A model generated the notes under the pieces. The model searched no databases, had not been told where the DNA came from, and was given only the letters and a program-made list of their open reading frames with translations. The translations under genes were made by a program, and so were the position numbers. A stretch of DNA of 64,000 bases from an uncultured Opitutaceae bacterium (GTDB lineage Bacteria; Verrucomicrobiota; Verrucomicrobiia; Opitutales; Opitutaceae). The DNA lies in NCBI GenBank assembly GCA_903862935.1, contig CAIOZY010000040.1:163673-227672 (forward strand), read 5' to 3'. Shown here piece by piece: positions 1 to 10,923 of this stretch (positions are counted from its first letter, which is position 1; each line of letters opens with the position of its first letter).

Positions 1-200
1 GCAATCAGGGAGGGCGAGACCGGATCCCAGGCCTCGACGCCCCGGGTGCTTTGGGCAGTGACGGCGGTGATTGCCGTGAGGGCGTGGCAGCCCGAAGCCC
101 GGATCGCCCGGGCGTCCGCCTGGACCCCCGCGCCGCCGCCGCTGTCAGAGCCGGCAACCGCTAGGACGCAGCGCGGCCTCAGCTTGCGGACTTTTCCCAT
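1..200 (-). CDS. thiD: ThiD, hydroxymethylpyrimidine (phosphate) kinase, N-terminal part
   Basis: Partial gene that continues beyond the left edge. The minus strand from the ATG at 200 reads MGKVRKLRPRCVLAVAGSDS and continues with a GGGAGVQAD stretch and a TAITAVTAQ stretch. These match the N-terminal substrate and phosphate-binding region of ThiD, which phosphorylates HMP and HMP-P in thiamin synthesis (ribokinase fold, cytoplasmic). The ATG lies inside the 3' end of thiF, a 22-base overlap, so thiD is probably the last or next-to-last gene of the TPP-riboswitch-controlled operon and translationally coupled to thiF. Only about 66 codons are visible. A fusion to ThiE or another domain downstream cannot be excluded, although thiE is present separately at 3293-3952. 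Confidence 0.88.
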   Translation of the reverse strand, partial: MGKVRKLRPRCVLAVAGSDSGGGAGVQADARAIRASGCHALTAITAVTAQSTRGVEAWDPVSPSLI

Positions 201-1354
201 GAGCTGAAGCCCCCGCGCAGGCTCTTTGCCTCCTGGAAGCCGTGGTGCTCGCGAAGCGCGCGGGCGGCCCGGATGCTGCGGTATCCCGCCGCGCAATAGA
301 CTACCGTCAGAGCCTTGGGGTCCAGCTTCGCCAGGGCGGGACTCCCTTTCCCGAGTTCGCCGAGCGGGATATGGACCGAACGTTCGATCGAGCCCTGGGT
401 GCGCTCCCAGCCCTCCCGAACGTCGACCAGCTGAACCGCTCCGGACGAGGCGATCCTCGCCCGCAGTTCCGCGACATCGATTTCCTCACCGGGCTTGGGG
501 CCGAACAAAAATCTGAACATAGGCGAGCCAGCCTGAGCGATTCCCGGGCTGCCCGTCGAGTCCGGGGTTTGCACCCCGCAGGTCTCGCCGTAGCCCTCCG
601 GGGGAAGATCCCTGATGCCGCGGCTCTTGGGATCGGCCGGGATGCCGATGGTTTGGACGGAGCCCGACAGGGCGTCCCAAATGAGAAGCCTCCCGCTCAA
701 GGGCTCGCCGATCCCCGTGATCAGCTTTATCGCCTCGCACGCCTGCGCAGTCCCCACAAGTCCGGGGAGGACCCCGAGGACCCCGGCCTCGGCGCAGTTG
801 GGCACCGCGCCGGGTTCCAGCGGCTCGGGGAAGAGACAGCGGTACGTGGGCCCACCCCTCCAGTTGAAGACGCTCACCTGCCCCTCAAAGCCCTGGACTG
901 CCCCGTACACAAACGGCTTTCCCTCGAGGACGCAGGCGTCGTTGACCAAGTAGCGGGTGGCAAAGTTGTCCGATCCGTCGACCACGACGTCGTGCCGGGC
1001 CACTAGGGCCCGCGCGTTTGCCCGGCTGAACCGCTCCGCCAGGGCCTCGACCGAGACGAGCGGGTTCAAGTCCCTGAGGCGCCGCGCGGCCGCCTCCGCC
1101 TTCGGCTGGCCCTCGTCCGCAGTGCCGAAGAGCACCTGCCGCTGCAGGTTGGAAATCTCGACGCGATCAAAGTCGACGACCGTGATCCGGCCGACCCCGG
1201 CGGCCGCCAGATAGAGCAGCGCCGGGCAGCCAAGCCCCCCGGCTCCGATCACGAGGACCGATCCGGCCCTGAGCCGCTCCTGGGCCTCGGGACCGAACCC
1301 GGCAAGTGCCAGGTGGCGCTGGTAGCGGCGGACCTCGTCCCGGGAGAACGTCAT
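179..1354 (-). CDS. thiF: ThiF/MoeB-type sulfur carrier adenylyltransferase fused to rhodanese domain
   Basis: 391 residues in two domains. Residues 1-250 are an E1-like adenylyltransferase with the ATP-binding glycine motif GAGGLG at 37-42, the VDFDRVEISNLQRQ segment and a VDGSDNF motif. It would activate the C-terminal glycine of ThiS (3960-4175) as an acyl-adenylate. Residues about 285-391 are a rhodanese domain with active-site loop CAAGYR (Cys354), suited to passing persulfide sulfur to ThiS. This MoeB/ThiF-rhodanese architecture is known from bacterial MoeBR and eukaryotic Uba4/MOCS3, so a second role in molybdopterin synthesis is possible. Its place directly after thiH (5-base gap) and overlapping thiD points to thiamin synthesis. 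The sulfur source is not encoded in the window. Confidence 0.9.
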   Translation of the reverse strand: MTFSRDEVRRYQRHLALAGFGPEAQERLRAGSVLVIGAGGLGCPALLYLAAAGVGRITVVDFDRVEISNLQRQVLFGTADEGQPKAEAAARRLRDLNPLVSVEALAERFSRANARALVARHDVVVDGSDNFATRYLVNDACVLEGKPFVYGAVQGFEGQVSVFNWRGGPTYRCLFPEPLEPGAVPNCAEAGVLGVLPGLVGTAQACEAIKLITGIGEPLSGRLLIWDALSGSVQTIGIPADPKSRGIRDLPPEGYGETCGVQTPDSTGSPGIAQAGSPMFRFLFGPKPGEEIDVAELRARIASSGAVQLVDVREGWERTQGSIERSVHIPLGELGKGSPALAKLDPKALTVVYCAAGYRSIRAARALREHHGFQEAKSLRGGFSSWEKSAS

Positions 1355-1359
1355 GGGCT

Positions 1360-2508
1360 TCAGGCCCCGGCCGCGAGGCGGCAGCCGTCATAGGTCGGGT
1401 CCCAGTCTTTCCAGACCGGCTCGTAACCCTGGCTTCGGAAGAACTCGGCGACCTCGCGGGGGCTTCGGCTGTCGTCGACCGCAAACTGCTCGAGGGTCTC
1501 GGGGGCGATCGCATAGCCGCCGGGGTTGGTCTTGGAGCCCGCGCTCATCGAGGTGAATCCAAGCTTGAAGGCCCGGTTGCGGAAGGCCGAGCTCTCGCGG
1601 GTCGAGAGCGACAGCTCAGCCTCGGGGCAGATCAACCGGAAGGCGCAGGCCGCCTGGACAAGGTCGCGCTCGTTAAACGGCGTGAGCGCGATGTCGCCCC
1701 CCTCGTGCGGCCGGAGCCGCGGGAAGGACACGCTCATGCGCGACCTCCAGTGGTGCTTTTCCAAGTGGCGCAGGTGCAGGCCTACAAACCAAGCCTCGGT
1801 CCTCCATTCGCTCAGGCCGTAGAGGGCGCCCAGCGCGATCTTCTTGATCCCAGCCCGCCCCGCGCGGTCGGGCGTGTCGAGCCGGTAGGCCATGTCCGCC
1901 TTCGGTCCCTTCAGGTGGTGCTTGGGGTAGGTCTGCGCGTCGTAGGTCTCCTGGTAGACCGCGACTGCACTCACCCCCTCCGCACACAGGGCGACGTAGT
2001 CACCCTCATCGAGGGGCTGGACCTCGATCGAGATGTTGGAAAAGTGCGGCCGCAGCAGCCGGGTCGCGTTCGCCAGATACGGCACTCCGACCCGGCCCGC
2101 CTCGCCGGTGACGAGCAACACGTGGTCGATTCCGAGCCCCTTCAGCGCCGCCGCCTCGGCCCCTATTTCCGGATCGCTGAGGATCTTCCGCGGAATCCTG
2201 TTCTGGGCGCTGAAGCCGCAGTAGGTGCAGATGTTGGCGCAGACGTTCGACAGGTACATCGGCGCGTAGAGCTGCATCGTGCGGCCGAAACGCTCCACCG
2301 TGCGCTGGTGGCTCAGCTGCGCCATCTGCTCCAGGTGCGGCACGGCCGACGGCGACAGCAGGGCAGCCAGGTCGTCCAGGCTGAGCCCGGCGCGCACGCG
2401 CTCCAGGGCGCGGAGGACGTCGGCCTCCGTCTTGGACTGGATCGCCCGCCCGGCCTCGCCGAAGTCGTGGCGCGCCCAGACCTTTGAGAATGTCTCCGGG
2501 CCGCTCAC
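1360..2508 (-). CDS. thiH: ThiH, 2-iminoacetate synthase (radical SAM tyrosine lyase)
   Basis: 382 residues, normal ThiH length. It cleaves tyrosine to 2-iminoacetate (dehydroglycine) and p-cresol, supplying the glycine-derived part of the thiazole ring. The radical SAM cluster motif CANICTYC is present, with Cys90, Cys94 and Cys97 coordinating the [4Fe-4S] cluster, followed by GFSAQN as usual in ThiH. The start ATG at 2508 overlaps the thiG stop by four bases (ATGA), which supports this start and tight coupling with ThiG, its physical partner. Having ThiH and no ThiO suggests the oxygen-independent route to the thiazole, typical of facultative or anaerobic lineages. Confidence 0.95.
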   Translation of the reverse strand: MSGPETFSKVWARHDFGEAGRAIQSKTEADVLRALERVRAGLSLDDLAALLSPSAVPHLEQMAQLSHQRTVERFGRTMQLYAPMYLSNVCANICTYCGFSAQNRIPRKILSDPEIGAEAAALKGLGIDHVLLVTGEAGRVGVPYLANATRLLRPHFSNISIEVQPLDEGDYVALCAEGVSAVAVYQETYDAQTYPKHHLKGPKADMAYRLDTPDRAGRAGIKKIALGALYGLSEWRTEAWFVGLHLRHLEKHHWRSRMSVSFPRLRPHEGGDIALTPFNERDLVQAACAFRLICPEAELSLSTRESSAFRNRAFKLGFTSMSAGSKTNPGGYAIAPETLEQFAVDDSRSPREVAEFFRSQGYEPVWKDWDPTYDGCRLAAGA

Positions 2509-3296
2509 AGCGGTGCCTCCGTCAGAAACGCTGTGAGGGGCGAGGTGGCCTGGGCCCGGCCCCCACCCTCCCTCGCCGGCAGTCCCGCCTCAAAGGCGAG
2601 CCGGCCGGCCTCGACCCCGCGGCGGAAGGCCTCGGCCATGGCGACCGGGTCGGCCGCAGCCGCAATCGCCGTGTTCACGAGGACCGCGTCTGCGCCCATC
2701 TCAAGGGCAGCCGCCGCATGCGACGGGGCCCCAAGTCCTGCGTCGACAACCACGGGGATCCGCGCCTGGGCGATGATGATCTCAAGGAAGGCCCGGGACT
2801 CGAGTCCGCGGTTCGTGCCGATCGGGGCCCCGAGAGGCATCACGGCCGCTGCGCCGGCCTCCTCGAGCTGCTTGCACAGGACCGGGTCGGCGTGCACGTA
2901 CGGCAGGACCACGAAGCCCCGCTTGGCGAGCTCCTGGGTCGCCCTCAGGGTCTCGCCGGGGTCGGGCATCAGGTACTTCGGGTCGGGGTGGATCTCGAGT
3001 TTGAGCCAGTTCGTCTCCAGCGCCTCGCGCGCCAGCTCGGCGGCAAGGACGGCCTCCTTTGCGTCGCGGACCCCCGAGGTGTTCGGCAGGAGCCGGTAGC
3101 GGGCGGGCTCGAGGTGGGAGACGAGGTCGTCAGGCGCCCCGTCGGTCCTGACGCGCCTCAGGGCGACGGTCACCAGCTGGGTGCCCGAGGCCGCGAGGCT
3201 TTTCCTCATAATCTCCCCGGAGCTGAATTTTCCCGTCCCGACGAAGAGTCGAGACTCGAAGGTTACTCCGGCGATGACGAGGGGATGGGCGCTCAT
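2505..3296 (-). CDS. thiG: ThiG, thiazole synthase
   Basis: 263 residues. ThiG condenses 1-deoxy-D-xylulose 5-phosphate, dehydroglycine and the ThiS thiocarboxylate into the thiazole phosphate. The ATG at 3296 ([10 protein letters not shown]) is chosen over longer in-frame extensions because those run back through thiE. It overlaps the thiE stop by four bases (ATGA). Visible family motifs are [19 protein letters not shown] near the N-terminus, NWLKLEI containing the Schiff-base lysine, the phosphate-binding [14 protein letters not shown] segment and the [12 protein letters not shown] segment of the TIM barrel. Its neighbours thiE and thiH both share overlapping start/stop codons with it. Confidence 0.95.
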   Translation of the reverse strand: MSAHPLVIAGVTFESRLFVGTGKFSSGEIMRKSLAASGTQLVTVALRRVRTDGAPDDLVSHLEPARYRLLPNTSGVRDAKEAVLAAELAREALETNWLKLEIHPDPKYLMPDPGETLRATQELAKRGFVVLPYVHADPVLCKQLEEAGAAAVMPLGAPIGTNRGLESRAFLEIIIAQARIPVVVDAGLGAPSHAAAALEMGADAVLVNTAIAAAADPVAMAEAFRRGVEAGRLAFEAGLPAREGGGRAQATSPLTAFLTEAPL

Positions 3297-3952
3297 GGAT
3301 TGAAGGGGGTTGCGGGCACTGTGGCCCAGGCCTCGAGAAAGGCCCGCACGTTCTTGTCCACCGTTCCGTCGCGCAGAAGGGCCGAGCAGACGGCGCTGCC
3401 CGCGACCCCGAGGCTCTTCAGGACCGGCACATCGGAGACCTCGATCCCCCCGATCGCCCAGCCCGGGATGTCGCCCAGGATCGCAACGAGGCCCTTGACG
3501 CCCTCGTAACCCTGCAGCGGGGCGAGCTCTTTCTTGGTGCGCGTGAAGCGAAGAGGCCCAACGCCCACGTAATCGAGGCAGCCGGCCTTGGCCGCCTTCT
3601 CCGCCTCCCAAGTGTAGTTGACCGTTCCGCCCAGAATCCGGTCGGGGCCGAGCCTTTTGCGGGCTTCGCGCCAGTCCAGGTCGGTCCGGCCGAGGTGGGC
3701 TCCGTCGGCGCCGACCTCGAGGGCGATGTCGACGCTGTCGTTGATGATGCAGATCGTCCCGTGCCTGCGGCAGATCGCGGCGACCTCCCGGGCCGTCTCG
3801 AGCCACAGCGGGCGGGGAGTGTCCTTCATCCTCATCTGGATCCAGCGGACCCCCGCGGCGCACAGCCGCGAGACCTGCTCGGCCTGGGGCATGGGATCCC
3901 CGCTCTGGGTGATGGCCATCAGGCGCTGGCGGCGTGAGGGATCGAGGGCCAT
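3293..3952 (-). CDS. thiE: ThiE, thiamine-phosphate synthase
   Basis: 219 residues, family length. ThiE joins HMP pyrophosphate and thiazole phosphate to give thiamin monophosphate. Motifs seen are WIQMRMKD (the family VQLRxK pyrophosphate-binding strand), [30 protein letters not shown] (phosphate loop) and AIGGI near the C-terminus. The gene lies 7 bases after thiS and overlaps thiG by four bases, so it is an interior member of the thi operon. There is no fused ThiD or TenI domain. Confidence 0.94.
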   Translation of the reverse strand: MALDPSRRQRLMAITQSGDPMPQAEQVSRLCAAGVRWIQMRMKDTPRPLWLETAREVAAICRRHGTICIINDSVDIALEVGADGAHLGRTDLDWREARKRLGPDRILGGTVNYTWEAEKAAKAGCLDYVGVGPLRFTRTKKELAPLQGYEGVKGLVAILGDIPGWAIGGIEVSDVPVLKSLGVAGSAVCSALLRDGTVDKNVRAFLEAWATVPATPFNP

Positions 3953-3959
3953 GGAAGTC

Positions 3960-6263
<2,304 letters not shown>

Positions 6264-6328
6264 AACTTGGATGACAGACCATGCCCCAAACTCCGGCGTT
6301 TTCAACCGAAAACCCCGGATTCGTCGCG

Positions 6329-7720
6329 TCAGGCGATCCGGCACGGCAGGAGCGCGGCGTCCTGCATGCCGTGGATGATCTTCTTGTCCGGGGGGCAGAA
6401 CGTGGCCAGGGCCCCGGAAAGCCGGGCCTGTCCGTCGGAGACAAAGTAGTACGGGCAGAGGCGGAGCCGGCCCTCGACCTCGGCGGCCGCTCCCGAATCG
6501 TCGTAGAGGCGGTGCTTGACCCGGCTCGGCTTCTTGTAGGCCTGGAGCACGTGCAGGTTTGTAGGCGCCATCTCCACCGCCCGGGTGATCCCCTCCTGCC
6601 ACTGTTCTCGGGAGCAGTCGCTCCCTAGGATGACGCTCCGGGCCCCCCAGGCCGTCTCATGGTGGCCGCTGATCTTGATGATCAGATCCCGCTCCCTCTG
6701 GGAGGCGCCCGCAAGGTCCCGCCAGTCGGCGATCGGGCGCCCGCCCGCGTGCGGGCCGTCGAGAATCGCCCCCGGGGGCAGCGGGGCGGGGTCCATGATC
6801 CAGGAGTGGGGGATCAGGGCCCCGAGCAGTTTCGAGGTCCGCGAGCCCAGGGCCTCGGCCCAGTAGTCCTTGAGGGCGTGGTGGTGGAAAAGGGCAAACG
6901 CGAGCTTCTCCTCCTGGAAATGGCGCATGGGCGGCGCCACGGCCACTTCGCCCGACGCCCAGGCGTCCCGGATGAACGGGGCCGTGGAAATGTTAGGGAG
7001 GTCGAACAGCTCGAAAAACCGGTAGATGACGTCGATCTTCTCCGGATTCCCGCCGCTGTCGAAGAAGAGGGCTCCTCCCAGCGGGAAGACGTCCTGGGGC
7101 CTCAGGGCGAAGACGCGCTTGCCCTGGAGTTGCAGCTGCAGGGCGAGCCACTCCATCTCGGGCCGGTAGGTTGAGGCTTCGTCGCTCACGACGAGCGCGA
7201 CCAGGGGGTTCGCCTGCCCCGGCCGCAGCGCCGCCAGCGGCGCATAGAAATTGCGGACCATCAGATCGTCCGCGCCAACAATCGCGCCCGACCCGGCGTA
7301 GAGGCGGTTCAGGAAGGCGGTCAGCCCGATTCCGCCCGGAACCGAATCGAGCTCCGTCATGACGAAGCCCTTTTCAGTCAGGAGGAGATCGGGCCGCAGC
7401 ACCGTGGGAAACGCCCCCCGGCTCTTGGGATCCCGTGAGTGTGCAAGGAGCTCGGCGGGTTTGCCCCGGTCGAGGTAGTCGGCGACCCACGGGGCGAGCA
7501 GGGGCTTGTTGCGCAGCAGGTTCCTCCCGGCGGCCGAGCGCAGGTACAAGGTCTCCAGGGCCTGGTGGAACTCGAGGCAGGCCGCCCCGATCTCCCCCAG
7601 TTGGGCCGCCTGCTCCGCGGAAAGCGGCCAGGCCTCGGGGGATAGTCTCCAGGTCTTCGCCTCGAACAGCGGCTGGGCCTCAAGGGCCGAGCGGATGTGC
7701 GCGTGGGTCAAGTCGGGCAT
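6329..7720 (-). CDS. ATP-grasp-like protein of unknown substrate
   Basis: 463 residues, soluble, no signal peptide. I do not recognise a named enzyme. The segment RPDLLLTEKGFVMTELDSVP followed by GGIGLTAFLN, together with DLIIKISG and a later VLQAYKKPSRVKHRLYDD stretch, resembles glutathionylspermidine-synthase-type and other ATP-grasp ligases. In those enzymes an acidic ExD and a lysine contact Mg-ATP. The start lies 6 bases after the prfB stop, with a GAGGAG purine stretch overlapping the prfB end, so the two are probably co-transcribed. Its 3' end faces the thi riboswitch across 65 bases. The ATP-grasp assignment is an inference from these motifs; the substrate is unknown. Confidence 0.6.
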   Translation of the reverse strand: MPDLTHAHIRSALEAQPLFEAKTWRLSPEAWPLSAEQAAQLGEIGAACLEFHQALETLYLRSAAGRNLLRNKPLLAPWVADYLDRGKPAELLAHSRDPKSRGAFPTVLRPDLLLTEKGFVMTELDSVPGGIGLTAFLNRLYAGSGAIVGADDLMVRNFYAPLAALRPGQANPLVALVVSDEASTYRPEMEWLALQLQLQGKRVFALRPQDVFPLGGALFFDSGGNPEKIDVIYRFFELFDLPNISTAPFIRDAWASGEVAVAPPMRHFQEEKLAFALFHHHALKDYWAEALGSRTSKLLGALIPHSWIMDPAPLPPGAILDGPHAGGRPIADWRDLAGASQRERDLIIKISGHHETAWGARSVILGSDCSREQWQEGITRAVEMAPTNLHVLQAYKKPSRVKHRLYDDSGAAAEVEGRLRLCPYYFVSDGQARLSGALATFCPPDKKIIHGMQDAALLPCRIA

Positions 7721-7726
7721 CCGAAT

Positions 7727-8870
7727 CTACTCCTCCATCTGGATGTCCTTGTTGCGGTGGCGGGGCGAGCCCGCGCGCAGCCACGCGTAGATGAACCGGT
7801 CGATGTCGCCGTCGAGGACGCCCTGGGTGTCGCTCGTGCTGACCCCCGTCCTGAGGTCCTTCACCATCTGGTAGGGCTGCAGGACGTAACTGCGGATCTG
7901 GCTTCCCCACCCGATCTCGCCCTTCTCGCCGTAGAAGCGTTCCATCTCGCTGCGCTGCTCGTCGAGGCGTTTCTCGTAGAGGCGGGCCTTCAGAACGTTC
8001 ATCGCGCTCGCCCGGTTCTTGATCTGGGACCTCTCGTTCTGGCAGACGACGACCATCCCGGTCGGGATATGGGTGAGCCTGACGGCCGAGTCGGTTGTGT
8101 TGACTCCCTGGCCCCCCTTTCCGGAGGACCGGTAGACGTCGACCCGGATGTCGATCTCCGGGATCTGGATGTCGATCTCCTCGGTGATCTCGGCGATCAC
8201 GTCCACGGCGCAAAATGAGGTGTGGCGGCGCTTGTTGGCGTCGAACGGGCTGATCCGGACGAGCCGGTGGACGCCGCGCTCGGCCTTGACGTAGCCGTAT
8301 GCGTTCTCGCCCTTCACCAGGAGGGTCGCCTTCGTGATCCCGGCCTGGTCCCCGACCTGCACGTCCTGGACCTCGACTACGAAGCCCCTGCGCTCGGCCC
8401 AGCGATTGTACATGCGGAAGAGCATGTCGGCCCAGTCGCACGACTCGGTGCCGCCGGCCCCGGCCTGTATCGAAAGGATCGCGTTGTTGTGGTCAAACTG
8501 ACCCGCCAGGAACGAGGCGATCTCCAGGCGGTCGAGTTCGGCCCCGAGGACATCGACTGTCGCGTCCACCTCCCGGGCGTGGGCCTCCTGCTGGTCGGCG
8601 GGGGCGGCATCCACCAGTTCGACCATCACTGAGGCGTCATCAACCTTGCGCTGCAGGGCGACGACCGGGAGCACGATCCTCTTCAGACCGTTCAGCTTGC
8701 CGATGTGCTTCTGCGCACGCTCGGGGTTGTCCCAGAAGTTGGAGGCGCCCATCTGGGCCTCCATGGCCTCTATCTCGCGCTGCTTTTGTTCGACGTCAAA
8801 GAAACCTCCACAAGTGCCCGGCCCTCTTCTTGATGTGCTCGATCTGGTTCAGCGTTTCGGTGGAGATCAT
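7727..8870 (-). CDS. prfB: Peptide chain release factor 2, with programmed +1 frameshift
   Basis: RF2 recognises UGA/UAA stop codons and triggers peptide release. The reading frame is in two parts. Frame 0 starts at the ATG at 8870 ([20 protein letters not shown]…RFL, 24 codons) and meets a UGA at 8798-8796. A +1 shift at CTT continues with [11 protein letters not shown] into the main frame to 7727, giving about 380 residues. In full-length numbering the UGA-specific SPF motif is at about 207-209 and the catalytic GGQ (GKGGQG) at about 252-254, both at the positions typical of RF2. A shorter protein from the internal ATG at 8764 would lack the first 35 residues. The ATP-grasp-like gene follows after 6 bases; tatC lies upstream on the same strand. 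Confidence 0.95.
8795..8809 (-). promoter_or_regulatory. prfB programmed +1 frameshift site
   Basis: The minus strand reads GGAGG TTT CTT TGA C. There is an internal Shine-Dalgarno sequence, a 3-base spacer, the slippery CTT codon, the in-frame UGA and a following C. This is the arrangement of the E. coli autoregulatory site (SD, 3-base spacer, CUU UGA C). Low RF2 slows termination at the UGA, which favours the shift and synthesis of more RF2. Confidence 0.95.
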
Positions 8871-8950
8871 GGAGGAAAGGAGGAAAAGGTGAGAGGCAAT
8901 CGGCCCAAACACAAGCCGGCGGGGCGGACGGAGCGGCCTCCTTTTTTGCC

Positions 8951-9940
8951 TTAGGCCGGCGCAATCTCGCCGCGGCGCCTCTTCTTCCACTCCCAATACC
9001 AGGCAATCCAGATGCAGATCTCGTACAGGAGGTAGAGCGGGACCGCCATTGCGACCTGGGTGACCACCTCGGGGGTGGTGAGCACCGCCCCGAGGATCAG
9101 CGACAGGACGATCACGTGCCGCCGGAAGTGCGCAAGCTGCTTGTGGGTGAGGACTCCGAGCTTCACGAGAAACAGGACGACCAGCGGAAATTGGAACCCG
9201 ATCCCCATTCCCATGAGGAATTTACAGACGAAGCTGATATACTCGTCCGCCCTCCAGTCCGAGGCGTTGAAACCGAGGATCTCGGAATATTTGATCGATG
9301 CCCGGAGCGCGACCGGCAGCAGGACAAAGTACGTGACCAGGACCCCGGTGATCGCCAGGGCCACGCCCCAGGCCACCCAGGTGAGGATCCCCCTCCTCTC
9401 ACGTTTCCTCAGGGCAGGCACGATGAAGCTACCCAGGAAGTACAGCCAGAATGGGGCCGAGATGATGATCGCGGCGTAGACGGCGACGTGGAAGGCGACG
9501 AAGAAGGCTTCGGCCGGACTCAGGTTGTGGAGCCGCACCTCGACCGGGGCGACCGCAGGGGCGTCCGGGTCGAGCTTGAGGGTGACAACCTGCTCCTCGC
9601 CTATCTTGGTCGTTCCGATCCGGAAGACCGCGTTCGGGGCCGCGCCCGGGGGAAGCCCCGCGAACTGCTCGCGCGTGACGGGAAACGGCCCGAGCTTGGT
9701 CGATCCAATCTCCAGGGTCACCGTCGGCTTCGGAGACTCGAACATGTGCATCCTCTGGAGCGGATACTCCAGAATCCCGACGATCTGCGCGTCGAGGAGC
9801 AGGCACACCATCACAGCGATCCCGATCGCGGTCACCGAGCGGATAACGGCCGTGCGCAGGTCTTGGACGTGCTCCCAGAACGACTTGCGCGGCCCCCCCT
9901 CGTCGGGTTCCGGTGCGGCTTCTGGGGTGTCGGTCGCCAT
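8951..9940 (-). CDS. tatC: TatC, twin-arginine translocase subunit with enlarged periplasmic loop
   Basis: 329 residues versus about 250 for typical TatC. TatC is the inner-membrane receptor for folded twin-arginine substrates. The N-terminal signature FWEHVQDLR (21-29) precedes TM1 (about 33-56), and the SPAEAFFVAF motif (141-150) matches the conserved segment before TM2. Further transmembrane helices follow, ending in a basic tail EWKKRRRGEI. Between TM1 and SPAEAFF there is an extra stretch of roughly 70 residues (about 66-138) that ordinary TatC lacks. It contains two similar pieces, LEIGSTKLG and FRIGTTKIG. No tatA or tatB is seen in the window. It is the gene upstream of prfB, 80 bases away. 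Confidence 0.93.
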   Translation of the reverse strand: MATDTPEAAPEPDEGGPRKSFWEHVQDLRTAVIRSVTAIGIAVMVCLLLDAQIVGILEYPLQRMHMFESPKPTVTLEIGSTKLGPFPVTREQFAGLPPGAAPNAVFRIGTTKIGEEQVVTLKLDPDAPAVAPVEVRLHNLSPAEAFFVAFHVAVYAAIIISAPFWLYFLGSFIVPALRKRERRGILTWVAWGVALAITGVLVTYFVLLPVALRASIKYSEILGFNASDWRADEYISFVCKFLMGMGIGFQFPLVVLFLVKLGVLTHKQLAHFRRHVIVLSLILGAVLTTPEVVTQVAMAVPLYLLYEICIWIAWYWEWKKRRRGEIAPA

Positions 9941-9981
9941 GGGGCGGTAATCCTAGAGCGGGCCGGAGGCGCCGTGATGCC

Positions 9982-10917
9982 TCAGCTCCGGAGCGTTCCG
10001 GCCGCCTTCTCGGACAGAAAGCTTTGGTAGGTGGCGGCGACTCCCTGGGCGAGCCCGATCCGGGCGCTCCAGCCGAGGGCCTTCAGTTTCGACACGTCCA
10101 TTAGCTTGCGCGGCGTGCCGTCGGGCTGAGACGAGTCCCAGACCGTGCGGCCCCGGAAACCAACCGTGAAGGCGACGGTCTCCGTGAGCTCCCGGATCGT
10201 CACGTCGGTCCCCGTCCCGACGTTGATCCAGTCCGGCGGGTTGGCCGCCTTCAGCAGGAAGGCGCTGGCATCCGCCAGGTCGTCGACGTGCAGAAACTCG
10301 CGCCTGGGCGAGCCCGTGCCCCAAGCTGTAACCTCCGGTCGGCCGGCCTCCCTGGCCTCGTGGTACTTGCGGATCAGGGCCGGCAGCACGTGGGAATTCT
10401 GCAGGTCATAGTTGTCGCCCGGCCCGTAGAGGTTGGTGGGCATTGCCGAATGGAACAGGACTCCGTACTGCCTGCGGTGGTACTGGCAGAGCTTCAGGCC
10501 GGCGATCTTCGCCACGGCGTACGGCTCATTCGTCGGTTCCAGGGCCCCCGTGAGCAGGCATTCCTCGGGCATCGGCTGGGGCGCAAGCTTCGGGTAGATG
10601 CAGGAGCTTCCGAGGTAGAGCAGGCGCCGCACCCCGTGCCTGTGGGCGGAGCCGATCGTGTTCGCCGCGATCGCGAGGTTCTGGAGAATGAACTCGGCCC
10701 CGTAGGTGGCGTTCGCATGGATTCCGCCAACTTTGCCGGCGGCGATGAGCGCCGCGTCCGGCCTCTCGGCCGCGTAGAACCGGTCGACCGCCGCCTGGTC
10801 GCACAAGTCGAGCTCCCTGCGGGTCCGCAGCACGAGCTCGACGCCCGGCTCGCCCCGAAAACGGCGGACGATCGCCGCTCCGACCATGCCCTGATGCCCT
10901 GCGATGAACAGCTTCAA
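9982..10917 (-). CDS. fcl: GDP-L-fucose synthase
   Basis: 311 residues, short-chain dehydrogenase fold. It performs the 3,5-epimerisation and NADPH-dependent 4-reduction of GDP-4-keto-6-deoxy-D-mannose to GDP-L-fucose. The cofactor motif GHQGMVG is at 7-13, SSCIYP marks the catalytic serine loop, and Tyr133-x3-Lys137 (YAVAK) is the catalytic pair, at nearly the positions known for E. coli Fcl. It follows gmd by 6 bases and uses the Gmd product, so the two form a pathway operon supplying fucose for surface polysaccharide. Confidence 0.95.
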   Translation of the reverse strand: MKLFIAGHQGMVGAAIVRRFRGEPGVELVLRTRRELDLCDQAAVDRFYAAERPDAALIAAGKVGGIHANATYGAEFILQNLAIAANTIGSAHRHGVRRLLYLGSSCIYPKLAPQPMPEECLLTGALEPTNEPYAVAKIAGLKLCQYHRRQYGVLFHSAMPTNLYGPGDNYDLQNSHVLPALIRKYHEAREAGRPEVTAWGTGSPRREFLHVDDLADASAFLLKAANPPDWINVGTGTDVTIRELTETVAFTVGFRGRTVWDSSQPDGTPRKLMDVSKLKALGWSARIGLAQGVAATYQSFLSEKAAGTLRS

Positions 10918-10923
10918 GGCTTG

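Noticed and set aside
1306..2487. Plus-strand open frame of 393 codons
   Set aside because: Antisense to thiH, which has clear radical SAM motifs. The plus frame has no recognisable domain.
8764..8766. Start of prfB at the internal ATG
   Set aside because: The upstream 24 codons, the SD-like GGAGG and CTTTGAC site show that translation begins at 8870 and shifts frame.
8920..8946. Terminator-like GGAGCGGCCTCC plus T-run
   Set aside because: The stem is only about 4 base pairs and the T-run is on the plus strand, while both neighbouring genes are on the minus strand.
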